Shown here: positions 37,177-46,416 of the stretch, one piece after another
How positions within the stretch are numbered: the stretch's first letter is position 1
Layout of the letters: every line of letters starts with the position of its first letter
Origin: Coralloluteibacterium stylophorae
GTDB taxonomy: Bacteria > Pseudomonadota > Gammaproteobacteria > Xanthomonadales > Xanthomonadaceae
Length of the DNA: 64,000 bases
Assembly (NCBI RefSeq): GCF_018122625.2
Contig: NZ_JAGQFT020000003.1
Span: forward strand, 62,001-126,000
Direction of reading: 5' to 3'
Made by a program: the position numbers and the translations under genes
The notes under the pieces: generated by a model
Databases searched by the model: none
What the model was told of the DNA's origin: nothing
The model's input: only the letters and a program-made list of their open reading frames with translations

Positions 37177-38226
37177 TCAGGGATAGGAGACGACGTTGCC
37201 GTTCAGCCCGAGCCGCTGGCTCAGCTGCGAACGCAGGCGCTCGGCCTCCGCCCGCGCGGCGGTCGGCCCGACGCGCACGCGGTAGAGGGTGCCGCGCTCG
37301 GTGCGCACGTCCTCGACCAGGGCGCTAAAGCCGGCGCCGCGGACGCGGTCGCGCATCGCATTCGCGTCGCCCTGCGAGCTGAAGGCGGCGACCTGCACCG
37401 CGAACCCGGTCTCCGGCGCCGCGCGCGGGGCTGGCGCCGGAGCCGCGGTCGCCGGAGCGGAGGCGCCGGTGCGTGCCGGTGCCGCGGCGACGGCACCGGA
37501 CGGCCTCGGCGCGCTCTCGAGCGCGATCACGCTGGTCGGTACGTCGCTGCGCACACCACGCACCTTCAGGCGCACGCTCTCGGCCTCGGCGCGGCTGGCG
37601 TAGGGACCGATGCGCACGCGCTGCGCCGCCCGGCCCTGCCACTGCGTGTCCTCGGCATAGGCCGGCAGGCCGGCCTGCCGGAACGCGGCCACCAGCGTCC
37701 GCGCGTTGCCGGCGTTGCCGTAGACGCCGGCGTTGACCGCATAGCGGCCGTCGGGCGCGGCCGTCGGGGTCGCCGCCGCTGCCGGCGCGGGCGCCGCGGG
37801 GGGCTGCGCTGCCGGTGCGGTCGCAGGTGTGGGTTCGGGGTCGGGTTCGTTCGCCGCCTGGGCGCCGGCATCGGCATCGGCATCGGCGGCGGGCGCGACG
37901 GGCTGCGGCGCAGGCAGCGCAGCGCTCGCGCCGTCCATCCGCGGCGCCGGTTCGCCACCGGCCTCCACCGTGGCCAGGCGACCGTCGTCGGTCGCCGTGC
38001 CGGGCGCCGCACCGGGCTCCGCGGCCGCGTCGCCCGCCGGAGTGATCGGCGCCAGCGGCAGCTCGCGCGTCTCGTAACCCTGCTGCGGCGCGTCCGGCAG
38101 GGTCAGCGGGACGTCCTGCGCCTCGTCCTCGGGCGTTGGCCCTTCCAGCAGCATGGGCACGAAGATCACGGCCAGCGCCACGAGCACCGCGGCGCCGATG
38201 AGGCGCTGTTTCAGGGCTGAATCCAT
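37177..38226 (-). CDS. dedD: DedD-like protein with two SPOR domains
   Basis: A 349-residue divisome-associated protein. A single N-terminal membrane helix (LIGAAVLVALAVIFVPMLL, residues 8-26) anchors it in the inner membrane, followed by a long Pro/Ala-rich periplasmic linker (to about 190). SPOR domains bind denuded septal peptidoglycan. Here there are two: about 193-262 (GRYAVNAGVYGNAGNA to VRIGPYASRAEA) and about 275-345 (GFAVQVAAFSSQGDA to VRVGPTAARAEA). E. coli DedD has one. The two SPOR repeats share the pattern V-R-x-G-P. Start ATG 38226. It is co-transcribed with folC upstream. Confidence 0.9.
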   Translation of the reverse strand: MDSALKQRLIGAAVLVALAVIFVPMLLEGPTPEDEAQDVPLTLPDAPQQGYETRELPLAPITPAGDAAAEPGAAPGTATDDGRLATVEAGGEPAPRMDGASAALPAPQPVAPAADADADAGAQAANEPDPEPTPATAPAAQPPAAPAPAAAATPTAAPDGRYAVNAGVYGNAGNARTLVAAFRQAGLPAYAEDTQWQGRAAQRVRIGPYASRAEAESVRLKVRGVRSDVPTSVIALESAPRPSGAVAAAPARTGASAPATAAPAPAPRAAPETGFAVQVAAFSSQGDANAMRDRVRGAGFSALVEDVRTERGTLYRVRVGPTAARAEAERLRSQLSQRLGLNGNVVSYP

Positions 38227-38305
38227 CGCAGGAAGGAAGCGGAGCGGGTGTGGCGCGGAGTATACGCGTCCGTCCCTGCGCCCCCGTGAGCGGAGGCGCC
38301 GCGCT

Positions 38306-39577
38306 TCAGCCGACGGCGGCCGGCTGCAGGCGGCGCAGCGCGGCGGCGACGGTGAAGAAGGAGCCGAACACCAGCACGCGCTCGCCCGGCAGCGCGGCGC
38401 CGCAGGCGGCATCCAGCGCCGTCGCGACCGTCGCATGGCGCTCCGCCCGCGGCAGGGCCTCGCCGAGGCGGGCGGCGAGCCTGTCCACGGCGAGACCGCG
38501 CGGCGTCTCCGGCTCCAGGCCGGCGAGGAACCAGGCGCCGATCCGCGGAACCAGCGGCGCGACCAGTCCCGGCAGGTCCTTGTCGCCCAGCGCGGCGAAC
38601 ACCGCGTGCGTGGTCACCGGGCGCTGCGCGTCGAGCCAGCGCCCGAGCTCGCGCGCGGCCTGCGGGTTGTGGCCGATGTCGAGCACGATGTCGACGCCGT
38701 CGCGCACGATCCGCTGCAGGCGCCCCGGCAGCGCCGCCGTGGCGACGCCGCGGGCGAAGGCGGCCTGCGGCAGGTCGAGGTCGAGCGCGCGCAGGGCGGC
38801 GATCGCCGTCGCGGCGTTGTCGCGCTGCGCCGGTGCCGGCAGCGCCGGCGCGGGCAGCGCCATCTCGAAGCCGGGCTCGCGCCAGGTCCATTCGCCCGCC
38901 AGCGGGGGCGCGTCGACGAAGAAGTCGCAGCCCAGGCGGATGGCCGAGGCGCCGACCGCGTAGGCCCGGCGCAGCACGCTCGACGGCGGATCGCGCTCGC
39001 CCAGGACCACCGGCCGCCAGCCACGCATGATCCCCGCCTTCTCCGCGCCGATGGACTCGCGGTCGCTGCCGAGCCAGTCGGCATGGTCGAGGTCGACGGT
39101 GGTGATCACGGCGACGTCGGGATCGACGATGTTGACCGCGTCGAGCCGCCCGCCCAGGCCGACCTCCAGCACCGCCAGGTCCAGCGCGGCGCGTTCGAAC
39201 AGCCACAGCGCGGCCAGGGTGCCGTACTCGAAGTAGGTCAGCGACGTCGTCCCGCGCGCCCCTTCCACCGCCTCGAAGGCCTCGACCAGCGCCGCGTCGG
39301 ACGCCTCCGCGCCGTCGATGCGCACGCGCTCGTTGTAGCGCAGCAGGTGCGGCGAGGTGTAGGCGCCCACGCGCAGGCCCGCCGCGCGCGCGATCGCCTC
39401 GGCGAACGCCACCGTCGAGCCCTTGCCGTTGGTGCCCGCCACCGTCAGCACGTGCCGCGCCGGGCGCCGAATGCCCAGGCGCCCGGCGACGGTGCGCACG
39501 CGCTCCAGGCCGAGCTCGATGGCGTTCGGGTGCTGGCGGCCGATGCGGTCGAGCCAGGCGTCGAGCGACTGCGTCAC
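38306..39577 (-). CDS. folC: Folylpolyglutamate/dihydrofolate synthase
   Basis: A 423-residue Mur-ligase-fold enzyme that adds glutamate to dihydropteroate and to folates. The P-loop is VAGTNGKGSTVAF near residue 48. Other marks are TSPHLLRYNERVRI, FEYGTLAALWLFE, EVGLGGRLDAVNIV, VDLDHADWLGSD and DIGHNPQAARELG. No ATG is available near the conserved start, so I take GTG 39577 (VTQSLDAWLDRI). It is first in the folC-dedD-cvpA-purF cluster; accD, often upstream in other species, is absent here. The upstream S46 gene reads in the same direction from 146 bp away. Confidence 0.95.
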   Translation of the reverse strand: MTQSLDAWLDRIGRQHPNAIELGLERVRTVAGRLGIRRPARHVLTVAGTNGKGSTVAFAEAIARAAGLRVGAYTSPHLLRYNERVRIDGAEASDAALVEAFEAVEGARGTTSLTYFEYGTLAALWLFERAALDLAVLEVGLGGRLDAVNIVDPDVAVITTVDLDHADWLGSDRESIGAEKAGIMRGWRPVVLGERDPPSSVLRRAYAVGASAIRLGCDFFVDAPPLAGEWTWREPGFEMALPAPALPAPAQRDNAATAIAALRALDLDLPQAAFARGVATAALPGRLQRIVRDGVDIVLDIGHNPQAARELGRWLDAQRPVTTHAVFAALGDKDLPGLVAPLVPRIGAWFLAGLEPETPRGLAVDRLAARLGEALPRAERHATVATALDAACGAALPGERVLVFGSFFTVAAALRRLQPAAVG

Positions 39578-39723
39578 GGGGGAGAACCTGTGCGGGTGGG
39601 GCCGGTATTGTCGGGCAAGGCCCGGCACCGCGACGAGCGATTCCGTCCGCGCCGGCGCCCGGTGCGGAAACGCAGACGCCGCACCCGGAGGCGCGGCGTC
39701 GCGTGTGTTCCGGAGCGGGAAGA

Positions 39724-41904
39724 TCAGTCCCGCGGTTCGACGCCCATCTCCTCCAGCACCCGCGGCGCCGGGTCGACCTGCTCCATCACCCACAGGATGT
39801 AGCGGATGTCGGCGTGGATGGTGCGGGTCAGTTCCGGGTTGAACACCCAGTTCGAGGCCACGCTTTCCCAGTTCATGTCGAACACCAGGCCGACCAGGCG
39901 GCCCTGCGCGTCGAGCGTCGGCGAGCCGGAGTTGCCGCCGGTGACGTCGAGGTCGGTGAGGAAGTTCACCGGAACCGTGCCCAGCGACTCCAGCTCGCGC
40001 CCGCCGTAGCGCCGGGCCGCGATCGCGTCCAGCTCGGCCTGCGGCGCGTCGAACGGCGCCTCGCCGGTCGCCTTCTCCGCGATCTCCTCCAGCCGGGTGA
40101 AGGGCTCGTAGGTGGTGCCGCGCTTCGGCGAATAGCCCTTCACGTTGCCGAAGGTGATGCGCAGGCTCGAGTTGGCGTCCGGGTAGACGGCGCGGCCGTT
40201 GGCGCGGTTGGTGTCGATCACCGCCTGCAGGAACAGCGGGCGGTCGCGCATGTCCTCGCCCTCGCGCGCCTCGGCCGCGGCCTCGCGTTCGAGCACGTAG
40301 GGCAGCAGCGCGTTGGCCAGGACGATGGCGCTGTCCTCGCTCGCGGCCAGCGCGGCGCGGTCGGCGGCGAACCAGCGCAGCCGCGCCTCGGTCTCGCCGA
40401 GGCGGGTGCCGGCATAGAGCGCGTCGAGCGCCTTCTCCACGTCGGCCTCGTCGTCGCCGCCCAGCCAGGCGTCGATCGCGGGCACGCGCTGCTTCTCCGG
40501 CAGGTCGATGTAGCGCCCGAGCCAGTAGGCGAGGAGCTGGCGGTCGACGCTGGCGTCGTAGCGGCGCTCCATCTGCTCCAGCGCGCCCTTGATCGCGGCC
40601 TGGTCGCGCTCCTGGTAACCGGGTGCACGCTCGGCGTCCGACTTCGCCCGCTCCTCCGCGGCGCGCACCAGGCGGTTGGCGGTCGAAACCAGGCCGGTGT
40701 TGAGCAGGCCACGCACGATGAAGTCGCGCTCGCGGGTCGCGCGCTCCTCGGCGTTCGCCGCCTGCAGGCGGGCGTAGGCGTCGAGCGCGGGCCTGCCAGC
40801 CTCGCCCTGCTTCCGCAGCCAGGCCAGCACCGCGCGCTCTTCCTTGCGCTTGGTGTCGCCGGCGTCGGCGCGCTCGAAGCCCTCGAGCTGCCCGGTCATG
40901 TTCTTGAGGTAGTTGTTGAGCCCCTTGGCCTGCGCGGCGTACTTCACGCCGGCCTCGGGATCGGCCTTGCCGGCGGCGTCGATGATCGCCAGCTGCGCCT
41001 CGTAGGCCTCGATCGCCTGCGGGTACGCCCAGTCGCGGGTGTCTGCGAACTCCTCCGCCAGCGCGTAGCGGTAGGTGCGCCCGGGATAGCCGGCGACCAT
41101 GGCGAAGTCGCCCACGTCCACGCCCTCCTCCGACACCTCCAGCCAGTGCTTGGGCCGGTAGGGAACGTTGTCCTTGGCGTAGGCGACGGGGCGGCCGTCG
41201 GGGGCCACGTAGCCGCGGATGAAGGTGAAGTCGCCGGTGTGGCGCGGCCACATCCAGTTGTCGATGTCGCCGCCGAACACGCCGATGCCGCCGTGCGGGG
41301 CGTAGACGATGCGCACGTCCTTGATCTCGAGCTGGCGGAACAGCCGGTACTGCAGGCCGCCGAAGAACGAATAGACCGTGCAGCGGTAGCCGCCGCCCTG
41401 TTCGCATTCGGCCACCAGGCGCTTCTCCAGCGCCTCGGTGGCGGCCTGGCGCGCGGCGCCGTCGGCAGCCTGCGCCTGCGCGGCGCGGATGCGCTCGGTG
41501 ACGTCGGTGATCTGCTCGGTGACGTAGATGCGCGCGTTCGGCCCGGCGCTGATCTCGTCGCCGAGGGTGGCAGCATTGAAGCCGGTGACGGTGAGGTCCT
41601 TCTCCGCGGTCGAGTTGAGCTGCAGGCCGCCGTAGGCGCAATGGTGGTTGGTCACCACCAGGCCCTGCGGCGAGACGAAGCTCGCGGTGCAGCCGCCGAG
41701 GCTCACGATCGCGCCCATCGGGTCGCCGGTGAGGTCGGCGAGCTGCTGCGGATCGAGCTCCAGCCCCGCCTCCTCCAGCGGGCCGGCGATCTCGGGCAGC
41801 TGCTGCGGGACCCACATGCCCTCGACGGCATGCGCGCCGCCGCCGGCGGCGAGGGCGAGGGCCGCGCCGAGCGCGAGGTGGAGGGGATTCGGACGCAGGG
41901 TCAT
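39724..41904 (-). CDS. S46 family dipeptidyl-peptidase, Met at the S1 position
   Basis: A 726-residue periplasmic exopeptidase that removes N-terminal dipeptides. Signal peptide ends near AHA (about 26). The catalytic triad of the chymotrypsin-like domain is visible: His88 in NHHCAYG, Asp in DIDNWMWPRHTGD, and Ser659 in TGGNSGSP. In this family the residue 18 after the catalytic Ser sets the P1 preference: Gly in DPP7, and Arg or Ser in DPP11. Here it is Met677 (FDMNWES), matching neither. An early Cys pair (GGCTASF and NHHC) is present. Start ATG 41904 has a GGAG site. Last of three tandem paralogues. Confidence 0.92.
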   Translation of the reverse strand: MTLRPNPLHLALGAALALAAGGGAHAVEGMWVPQQLPEIAGPLEEAGLELDPQQLADLTGDPMGAIVSLGGCTASFVSPQGLVVTNHHCAYGGLQLNSTAEKDLTVTGFNAATLGDEISAGPNARIYVTEQITDVTERIRAAQAQAADGAARQAATEALEKRLVAECEQGGGYRCTVYSFFGGLQYRLFRQLEIKDVRIVYAPHGGIGVFGGDIDNWMWPRHTGDFTFIRGYVAPDGRPVAYAKDNVPYRPKHWLEVSEEGVDVGDFAMVAGYPGRTYRYALAEEFADTRDWAYPQAIEAYEAQLAIIDAAGKADPEAGVKYAAQAKGLNNYLKNMTGQLEGFERADAGDTKRKEERAVLAWLRKQGEAGRPALDAYARLQAANAEERATRERDFIVRGLLNTGLVSTANRLVRAAEERAKSDAERAPGYQERDQAAIKGALEQMERRYDASVDRQLLAYWLGRYIDLPEKQRVPAIDAWLGGDDEADVEKALDALYAGTRLGETEARLRWFAADRAALAASEDSAIVLANALLPYVLEREAAAEAREGEDMRDRPLFLQAVIDTNRANGRAVYPDANSSLRITFGNVKGYSPKRGTTYEPFTRLEEIAEKATGEAPFDAPQAELDAIAARRYGGRELESLGTVPVNFLTDLDVTGGNSGSPTLDAQGRLVGLVFDMNWESVASNWVFNPELTRTIHADIRYILWVMEQVDPAPRVLEEMGVEPRD

Positions 41905-41983
41905 GCGGTCACTCCTTCGGATGGGGCAGGCCGGCGGCGGGGCGCCGGCGGTTCGGGTCGGGGCGCGCATCGACGGCGGGGCG

Positions 41984-44122
41984 TCAGCCGGAGGCCGGCA
42001 CGCCGAGCTCCTCGAGCAGGTGCGGGGCCGGATAGACCTCGTCCAGCAGCCAGCGCAGGTAGCGCATGTCGACGTGGATGGCGCGCTTGTAGCGGGGATC
42101 GAACTTCCAGCTGGCGCTGACCGCCTCCCAGTTGCTGTCGAAGTTGAGGCCGATCAGCTCGCCGTCGGCGTTGAGCACCGGCGAGCCGGAGTTGCCGCCG
42201 GTGGTGTCGAGGTTGGTGAGGAAGTTGACCGGCACGCTGTCCAGGCGCGGATCGACATGCTCGCCGAAACGGCGCTGGGCGATCGCCTCCAGCAGCGGCG
42301 CGGGCGCGTCGAACGGCACCTCGCCGGTGTGCTTCTCGACGATGCCGGCGACGGTGGTCACCGGCGCATGGCGCACCGCATCGCGCGGCTGCAGGGGCTC
42401 GACGCGGCCGTAGCTGACGCGCAGCGTGCGGTTGGCGTCGGGATACACCGCCATGCCCTGCCCTTCGCGCCAGGCCACCAGCGCCTGCATGTAGGCCGGA
42501 CGCAGGCGCAGGTCCTCGCCCTCGCGCGCCTTGCGCGCGTCCTCGATGCGCAGCAGCGCCGGCATCAGCGCCGCGGCGAGCGTCACCAGAGGATCGGCGG
42601 CGAGCGCGCGCCCCTCCCGGGCGGCGGCGAAACGCGACAGCCGCGCGTCCTCCTCGCCCAGCGCCGTGTCCGCGTACAGCGTGTCCAGGGCCGCGTCCAG
42701 CGCCTCCGGGGTGCGGCCGAAGGCGGCGTCGAACTCGGGCAGGCGCTGCGCCTCGGGCAACGCCTGGTAGCGCTCGAGCAGGGTCGCCAGCAGCGCCTTC
42801 TCCATCGCCGGTGCGTAGCGGCGCTGGACCTGGCGCAGCTGGCCTTCGATCAGGCCGTGGTCGCGCACCTGGTAGCCGCTTTCGCGCCCGGCATCGGGCC
42901 TGGACGACTCGATGCGCAGGCGCTCCAGGGTCAGCGCCGCGCGCAGCAGCTGGGCCTGGCCGGCGACGAGGCCGACCAGCAGATCGCGCTCGCGGGTGGC
43001 GGCCGCGTCGGCGACGAGCGCCTGCAGGTCGGCGATCGGCGCGGCGAGTTGCGCCGGCGTGGCCGCGAGCATCGCGCGCTCGTCCGCGGCGCGCTCGCGC
43101 ACCGCGTCGCTGCGGCGCAAACCCTCGAGTTCGCCACGATAGCGCTTCTCGCCGTTCTTGAGCGAGGCCAGCTGCGAGGCGTAGCGGGTGCGCGCATCGG
43201 CGTCGGTCGCGCCGACGCGCTCGATCGTGTCGACCAGCGCGGAGAGCACCTCGACCTGCGCCGGCAGCCGCCAGTTGACCTGCTGGTCGAACTCCGCCGC
43301 GGTGCGGTGGCGGTAGGTGATGCCGGGGTAGCCGGCGAGCATGGCGAAGTCGCCCTCGGCCGGCCCGGTGGCGGCCATCCGCAGGTGCGAGGGCGGCGCA
43401 TAGGGCACGTTGTCGGCGGCATGGTCGGCCGGCCTGCCGTCGCGGCCGACGTAGGCGCGCAGCAGGGTGAAGTCGCCGCTGTGGCGCGGCCACATGAAGT
43501 TGTCGACCTCGTCGCCGTAGTTGCCGATCGCGCGCGGCGGCGCATAGACCAGCCGGATGTCGCGCAGCTCGAGCTGGGTCACCAGGTGGAACGAGGTGCC
43601 GTAGAACATGTCGGCCACGCTGCAGCGCACGTCGCCCTGCGCCTCGCACTCGGCCACCAGCGCCTTGGAGGCGGCGTCGACCGCATCGTGGTAGGCGCGG
43701 CCGCGCTTGCCACGCGCCTGCCCCAGCACGCGCTCGGTCACGTCCTCGAAGCCGGTGGTGACCAGCACCCGGTAGTCCGGATTGGCCGGCAGCTCGGCGC
43801 CGCGGTCGGCGGCGACGTAGCCGTCGGCGATCAGGTCGCGGCCCGGCTTCGAGTTGTACTGGATCACGCCGAGCGCGACGTGGTGGTTGGTCAGCAGCAG
43901 GCCATCGGCGGAGACGAAGCTGCCGGTGCCGCCACCCACCCGCACCACCGCGTCGAGCGGGGCGCGGGTGAGGTCGGCGAGGTCGCGCGCGTCGCCGCGG
44001 AAGCCGGCCTCGCGCAGCGCGTCGGCGATGTCCGGCAACTGCGACGGCAGCCACATGCCCTCGTTCGCCTGCGCCGGCAGGCCCGCGGCGAGTCCCACCG
44101 CCAGCAGCGTGCGCCGGATCAT
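41984..44122 (-). CDS. S46 family dipeptidyl-peptidase, Ser at the S1 position (DPP11-like)
   Basis: A 712-residue periplasmic peptidase. Signal peptide ends near residue 19. Triad: His81 in NHHVALG, Asp in EVDNFMWPRHSGD and Ser645 in TGGNSGSP. The S1-determining residue is Ser663 (FDSNWEA); a Ser there is known from some DPP11-type enzymes, so cleavage after Asp or Glu is predicted. The early Cys pair of its two neighbours is missing: GGTGSF and NHHV replace GxCTASF and NHHC. ATG 44122 overlaps the stop of the upstream paralogue (4 bp, ATGA) and has GGAGG upstream, so translation is coupled. An open frame continues upstream but is non-coding. Confidence 0.9.
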   Translation of the reverse strand: MIRRTLLAVGLAAGLPAQANEGMWLPSQLPDIADALREAGFRGDARDLADLTRAPLDAVVRVGGGTGSFVSADGLLLTNHHVALGVIQYNSKPGRDLIADGYVAADRGAELPANPDYRVLVTTGFEDVTERVLGQARGKRGRAYHDAVDAASKALVAECEAQGDVRCSVADMFYGTSFHLVTQLELRDIRLVYAPPRAIGNYGDEVDNFMWPRHSGDFTLLRAYVGRDGRPADHAADNVPYAPPSHLRMAATGPAEGDFAMLAGYPGITYRHRTAAEFDQQVNWRLPAQVEVLSALVDTIERVGATDADARTRYASQLASLKNGEKRYRGELEGLRRSDAVRERAADERAMLAATPAQLAAPIADLQALVADAAATRERDLLVGLVAGQAQLLRAALTLERLRIESSRPDAGRESGYQVRDHGLIEGQLRQVQRRYAPAMEKALLATLLERYQALPEAQRLPEFDAAFGRTPEALDAALDTLYADTALGEEDARLSRFAAAREGRALAADPLVTLAAALMPALLRIEDARKAREGEDLRLRPAYMQALVAWREGQGMAVYPDANRTLRVSYGRVEPLQPRDAVRHAPVTTVAGIVEKHTGEVPFDAPAPLLEAIAQRRFGEHVDPRLDSVPVNFLTNLDTTGGNSGSPVLNADGELIGLNFDSNWEAVSASWKFDPRYKRAIHVDMRYLRWLLDEVYPAPHLLEELGVPASG

Positions 44123-46305
44123 CGCGCCTCCTCCCCATGCGGCAGGCCCATCTCCTCGAGCAGGTTGTCCGCGCCGGAGACGGTGTCCATGACCCAGCGC
44201 ATGTAGCGCGCGTCGACGTGGATGGAGCGGGTCACGTCCGGGTTGAAGACGTAGTCGGAGGCGAGGCTCTCGTAGTTGCCGTCGAACAGCAGGCCGACGA
44301 GCTCGCCGCGGGCGTTGAGCGTCGGCGAGCCGGAGTTGCCGCCGGTGGTGTCGACGTCGCTCAGGAAGTTCACCGGAACCGCGTCCAGCGCCTCGCCCCG
44401 GTAGCGCGCGCCGGCGCCGGCGGCGATCGCCTCGAGCTCGGCGGCCGGCGCATCGAACGGCTCCGCGCCGGTGTGCTTCTCGGCGATCCCGGCGAGCGTG
44501 GTGAACGGCTCGTAGCGCACGGCGTCGCGCGGGGCATAGCCCTGCACGGTGCCGAAGGTCAGGCGCAGCGAGTTGTTGGCGTCGGGATAGACCGGTCGGC
44601 CCTGCGCGGCATTGAAGTCGATGGTCGCCTGCATGACCTGCGGACGCAGCACCGAGAAGCGGCCCTCGCGCGCCTTCTCCGCGTCCTCGATGCGCCGCAG
44701 GGCCGGCGCGATCGCCACCGCCAGCGCGAGCGCGCTGTCGTCGGACGCCTCGATCGCCGCGGCATCGGCGCCGAACCAGCGCAGCCGCGCCTCGGTGTCG
44801 CCGAGGGCGGTGCCGGCGTAGAGCGCGTCGAGGCGCGCGTCGAGGTCGTCGACGGAGGTTCCGCCCGGCGCCAGGCCGAGCCAGCGGTCGAGCTCGGCCA
44901 CGCGCTGGTCCGCCGGCAGCGCCGCATAGCGCTGGAGCACGAAGGCCAGCAGCGCACGGTCGACCTGCGGGTCGTAGCGGCGCTCGAGCTGGCGCAGGCG
45001 CGCCTCCTGCCGCGGCCGGTCGCGCGCCTGGTAGCCGGCCTCGCGCTCGGCGTCGGGGCGGGCGCTCTCGCGGGCCTGGCGGTACAGCAGGTTGGCGCTG
45101 CCGACCAGGCCGCTGCGGCCGAGCAGGCCGACCCACAGGTCGCGCTCCCGCGTCGCGCGCTCCGCCGCGATCTCGGCCTCGAGCGCGGCGACCGCCTCGC
45201 GCTGCGCGCGCCGCGATGCACCCTGGTCGCCGAGCCAGGCCAGCAGCGCGGCCTCGGCCGCCTGCTTGTCGGCCACTGCATCGATGCGGGCGAAGCCGTC
45301 GCGCTGGCCGCGGTAGAGCTTGAGCGCGTTGTTGAGGCTGGCGACCGTCGCCGCGTACTTGATCGCGGCCTCGTCGCGGCCCTCGGTCTGCCGCCCGATG
45401 ATGTCGAGCGAGCGCTCGAGGTAGTCGATCATCGTCGGCAGGCGCCAGTCGATGGCCGCGGCGACCTCGCTGGCGCGGCGGTAGCGGTTGGTGCTGCCGG
45501 GGTAGCCCGCGACCATGACGAAGTCGCCCGCCTCCGGACCCTGCTCGGCCACCCTGAGCCAGCTGTCCGGGCGGTAGGGCACGTTCTCCTTGGCGTAGTC
45601 GGCGGGCTTCCCGTCCGGGCCCACGTAGGCGCGCATGAAGCTGTAGTCGCCGGTGTGGCGCGGCCACTCGAAGTTGTCGACGTCGCCACCGAACTTGCCG
45701 ATGGCGTCCGGCGGCGCATGCACCAGGCGCACGTCACGGATCTCCATCTGCCGGACCAGGTAGAAGCGCAGGCCGCCGAAGAAACTGTAGACGCCGCAGC
45801 GCAGGCCGCCCGGCGCCTCGCAGTCGGCGACCAGCGCCTTGGTCGCCGCGTCGATGGCATCGAAGCGCGCGCGGTCGTCGAGCCCGGCCGGCAGCGAACC
45901 GGTGACCCGGTCGGTGACCTCGTCGATGGCCTGCGTCACGTAGACGCGCAGGCTGGGGTCGGCCGGCAGCTCCTCGTCGAGGCTGCGGGCGAGGAAGCCG
46001 TCGCTGATGAGGTCGCGTTCGGGCGTCGAGTTGTACTGGATCGCGCCGTAGGCGCAGTGGTGGTTGGTGACGATCAGGCCCTGCGGCGAGACGAAGCTCG
46101 CGGTGCAGAAGCCCAGCCCGATCACCGCGTCGAGCGGATGGCTGGTGAGGTCGCTGAGGTCGGCGGGATCCATCTCCAGCCCGCGCTCGCGCAGCACGTC
46201 GGCGAGGTCGGCCATCTGGTGCGGCTGCCACATGCCTTCGTCGGCATGGGCGGCAGGCGCGGCGAGCGCCGCGGCGAGGGTCAGGACAAGGACGCGCAGG
46301 CGCAA
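44119..46305 (-). CDS. S46 family dipeptidyl-peptidase, Gly at the S1 position (DPP7-like)
   Basis: A 728-residue periplasmic peptidase and first of the S46 set. Signal peptide RVLVLTLAAALAAPAAHA. Triad: His83 in NHHCAYG, Asp in DVDNFEWPRHTGD and Ser658 in TGGNSGSP. The S1 residue is Gly676 (FDGNYES), as in DPP7 and the Pseudoxanthomonas DAP BII archetype, predicting a hydrophobic P1. The Cys pair (GFCTASF and NHHC) is kept. It overlaps the next paralogue by 4 bp. The promoter should lie in 46306-46469, which is divergent with tdh and holds a 16-bp palindrome. Confidence 0.92.
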   Translation of the reverse strand: MRLRVLVLTLAAALAAPAAHADEGMWQPHQMADLADVLRERGLEMDPADLSDLTSHPLDAVIGLGFCTASFVSPQGLIVTNHHCAYGAIQYNSTPERDLISDGFLARSLDEELPADPSLRVYVTQAIDEVTDRVTGSLPAGLDDRARFDAIDAATKALVADCEAPGGLRCGVYSFFGGLRFYLVRQMEIRDVRLVHAPPDAIGKFGGDVDNFEWPRHTGDYSFMRAYVGPDGKPADYAKENVPYRPDSWLRVAEQGPEAGDFVMVAGYPGSTNRYRRASEVAAAIDWRLPTMIDYLERSLDIIGRQTEGRDEAAIKYAATVASLNNALKLYRGQRDGFARIDAVADKQAAEAALLAWLGDQGASRRAQREAVAALEAEIAAERATRERDLWVGLLGRSGLVGSANLLYRQARESARPDAEREAGYQARDRPRQEARLRQLERRYDPQVDRALLAFVLQRYAALPADQRVAELDRWLGLAPGGTSVDDLDARLDALYAGTALGDTEARLRWFGADAAAIEASDDSALALAVAIAPALRRIEDAEKAREGRFSVLRPQVMQATIDFNAAQGRPVYPDANNSLRLTFGTVQGYAPRDAVRYEPFTTLAGIAEKHTGAEPFDAPAAELEAIAAGAGARYRGEALDAVPVNFLSDVDTTGGNSGSPTLNARGELVGLLFDGNYESLASDYVFNPDVTRSIHVDARYMRWVMDTVSGADNLLEEMGLPHGEEAR

Positions 46306-46334
46306 GACGGGCTCCGGGGTTTCGCAGGCGAATC

Positions 46335-46350
46335 CATGACCATAGTCATG
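46335..46350. promoter_or_regulatory. Palindrome in the S46/tdh divergent promoter
   Basis: CATGAC (46335-46340), CATA, GTCATG (46345-46350): a perfect 6-bp inverted repeat with a 4-base spacer, 30 bp before the S46 start codon. It could be the operator of a dimeric regulator. A related GGTCATGG occurs near 46378. No known consensus is matched. Confidence 0.4.
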
Positions 46351-46410
46351 CCTGGGCCGGGTGCGGATGTGCCGACGGTCATGGTCGGCGGTGCGTTCAC
46401 CGTGCGCCGG

Positions 46411-46416
46411 TATAAT
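46411..46416 (+). promoter_or_regulatory. TATAAT -10 element of tdh
   Basis: A consensus TATAAT lies 54 bp before tdh ATG 46470. At normal spacing the -35 region would be 46388-46393, where the match is weak. AT-rich blocks are rare in this window, which supports the call. Confidence 0.6.

Noticed and set aside
44123-45667. Extension of the middle S46 frame far upstream, giving a giant fused protein
   Set aside because: The added part has Arg/Ala/Gly-rich non-protein-like composition and is another frame of the first S46 gene. The true start is ATG 44122, with signal peptide and ribosome-binding site.
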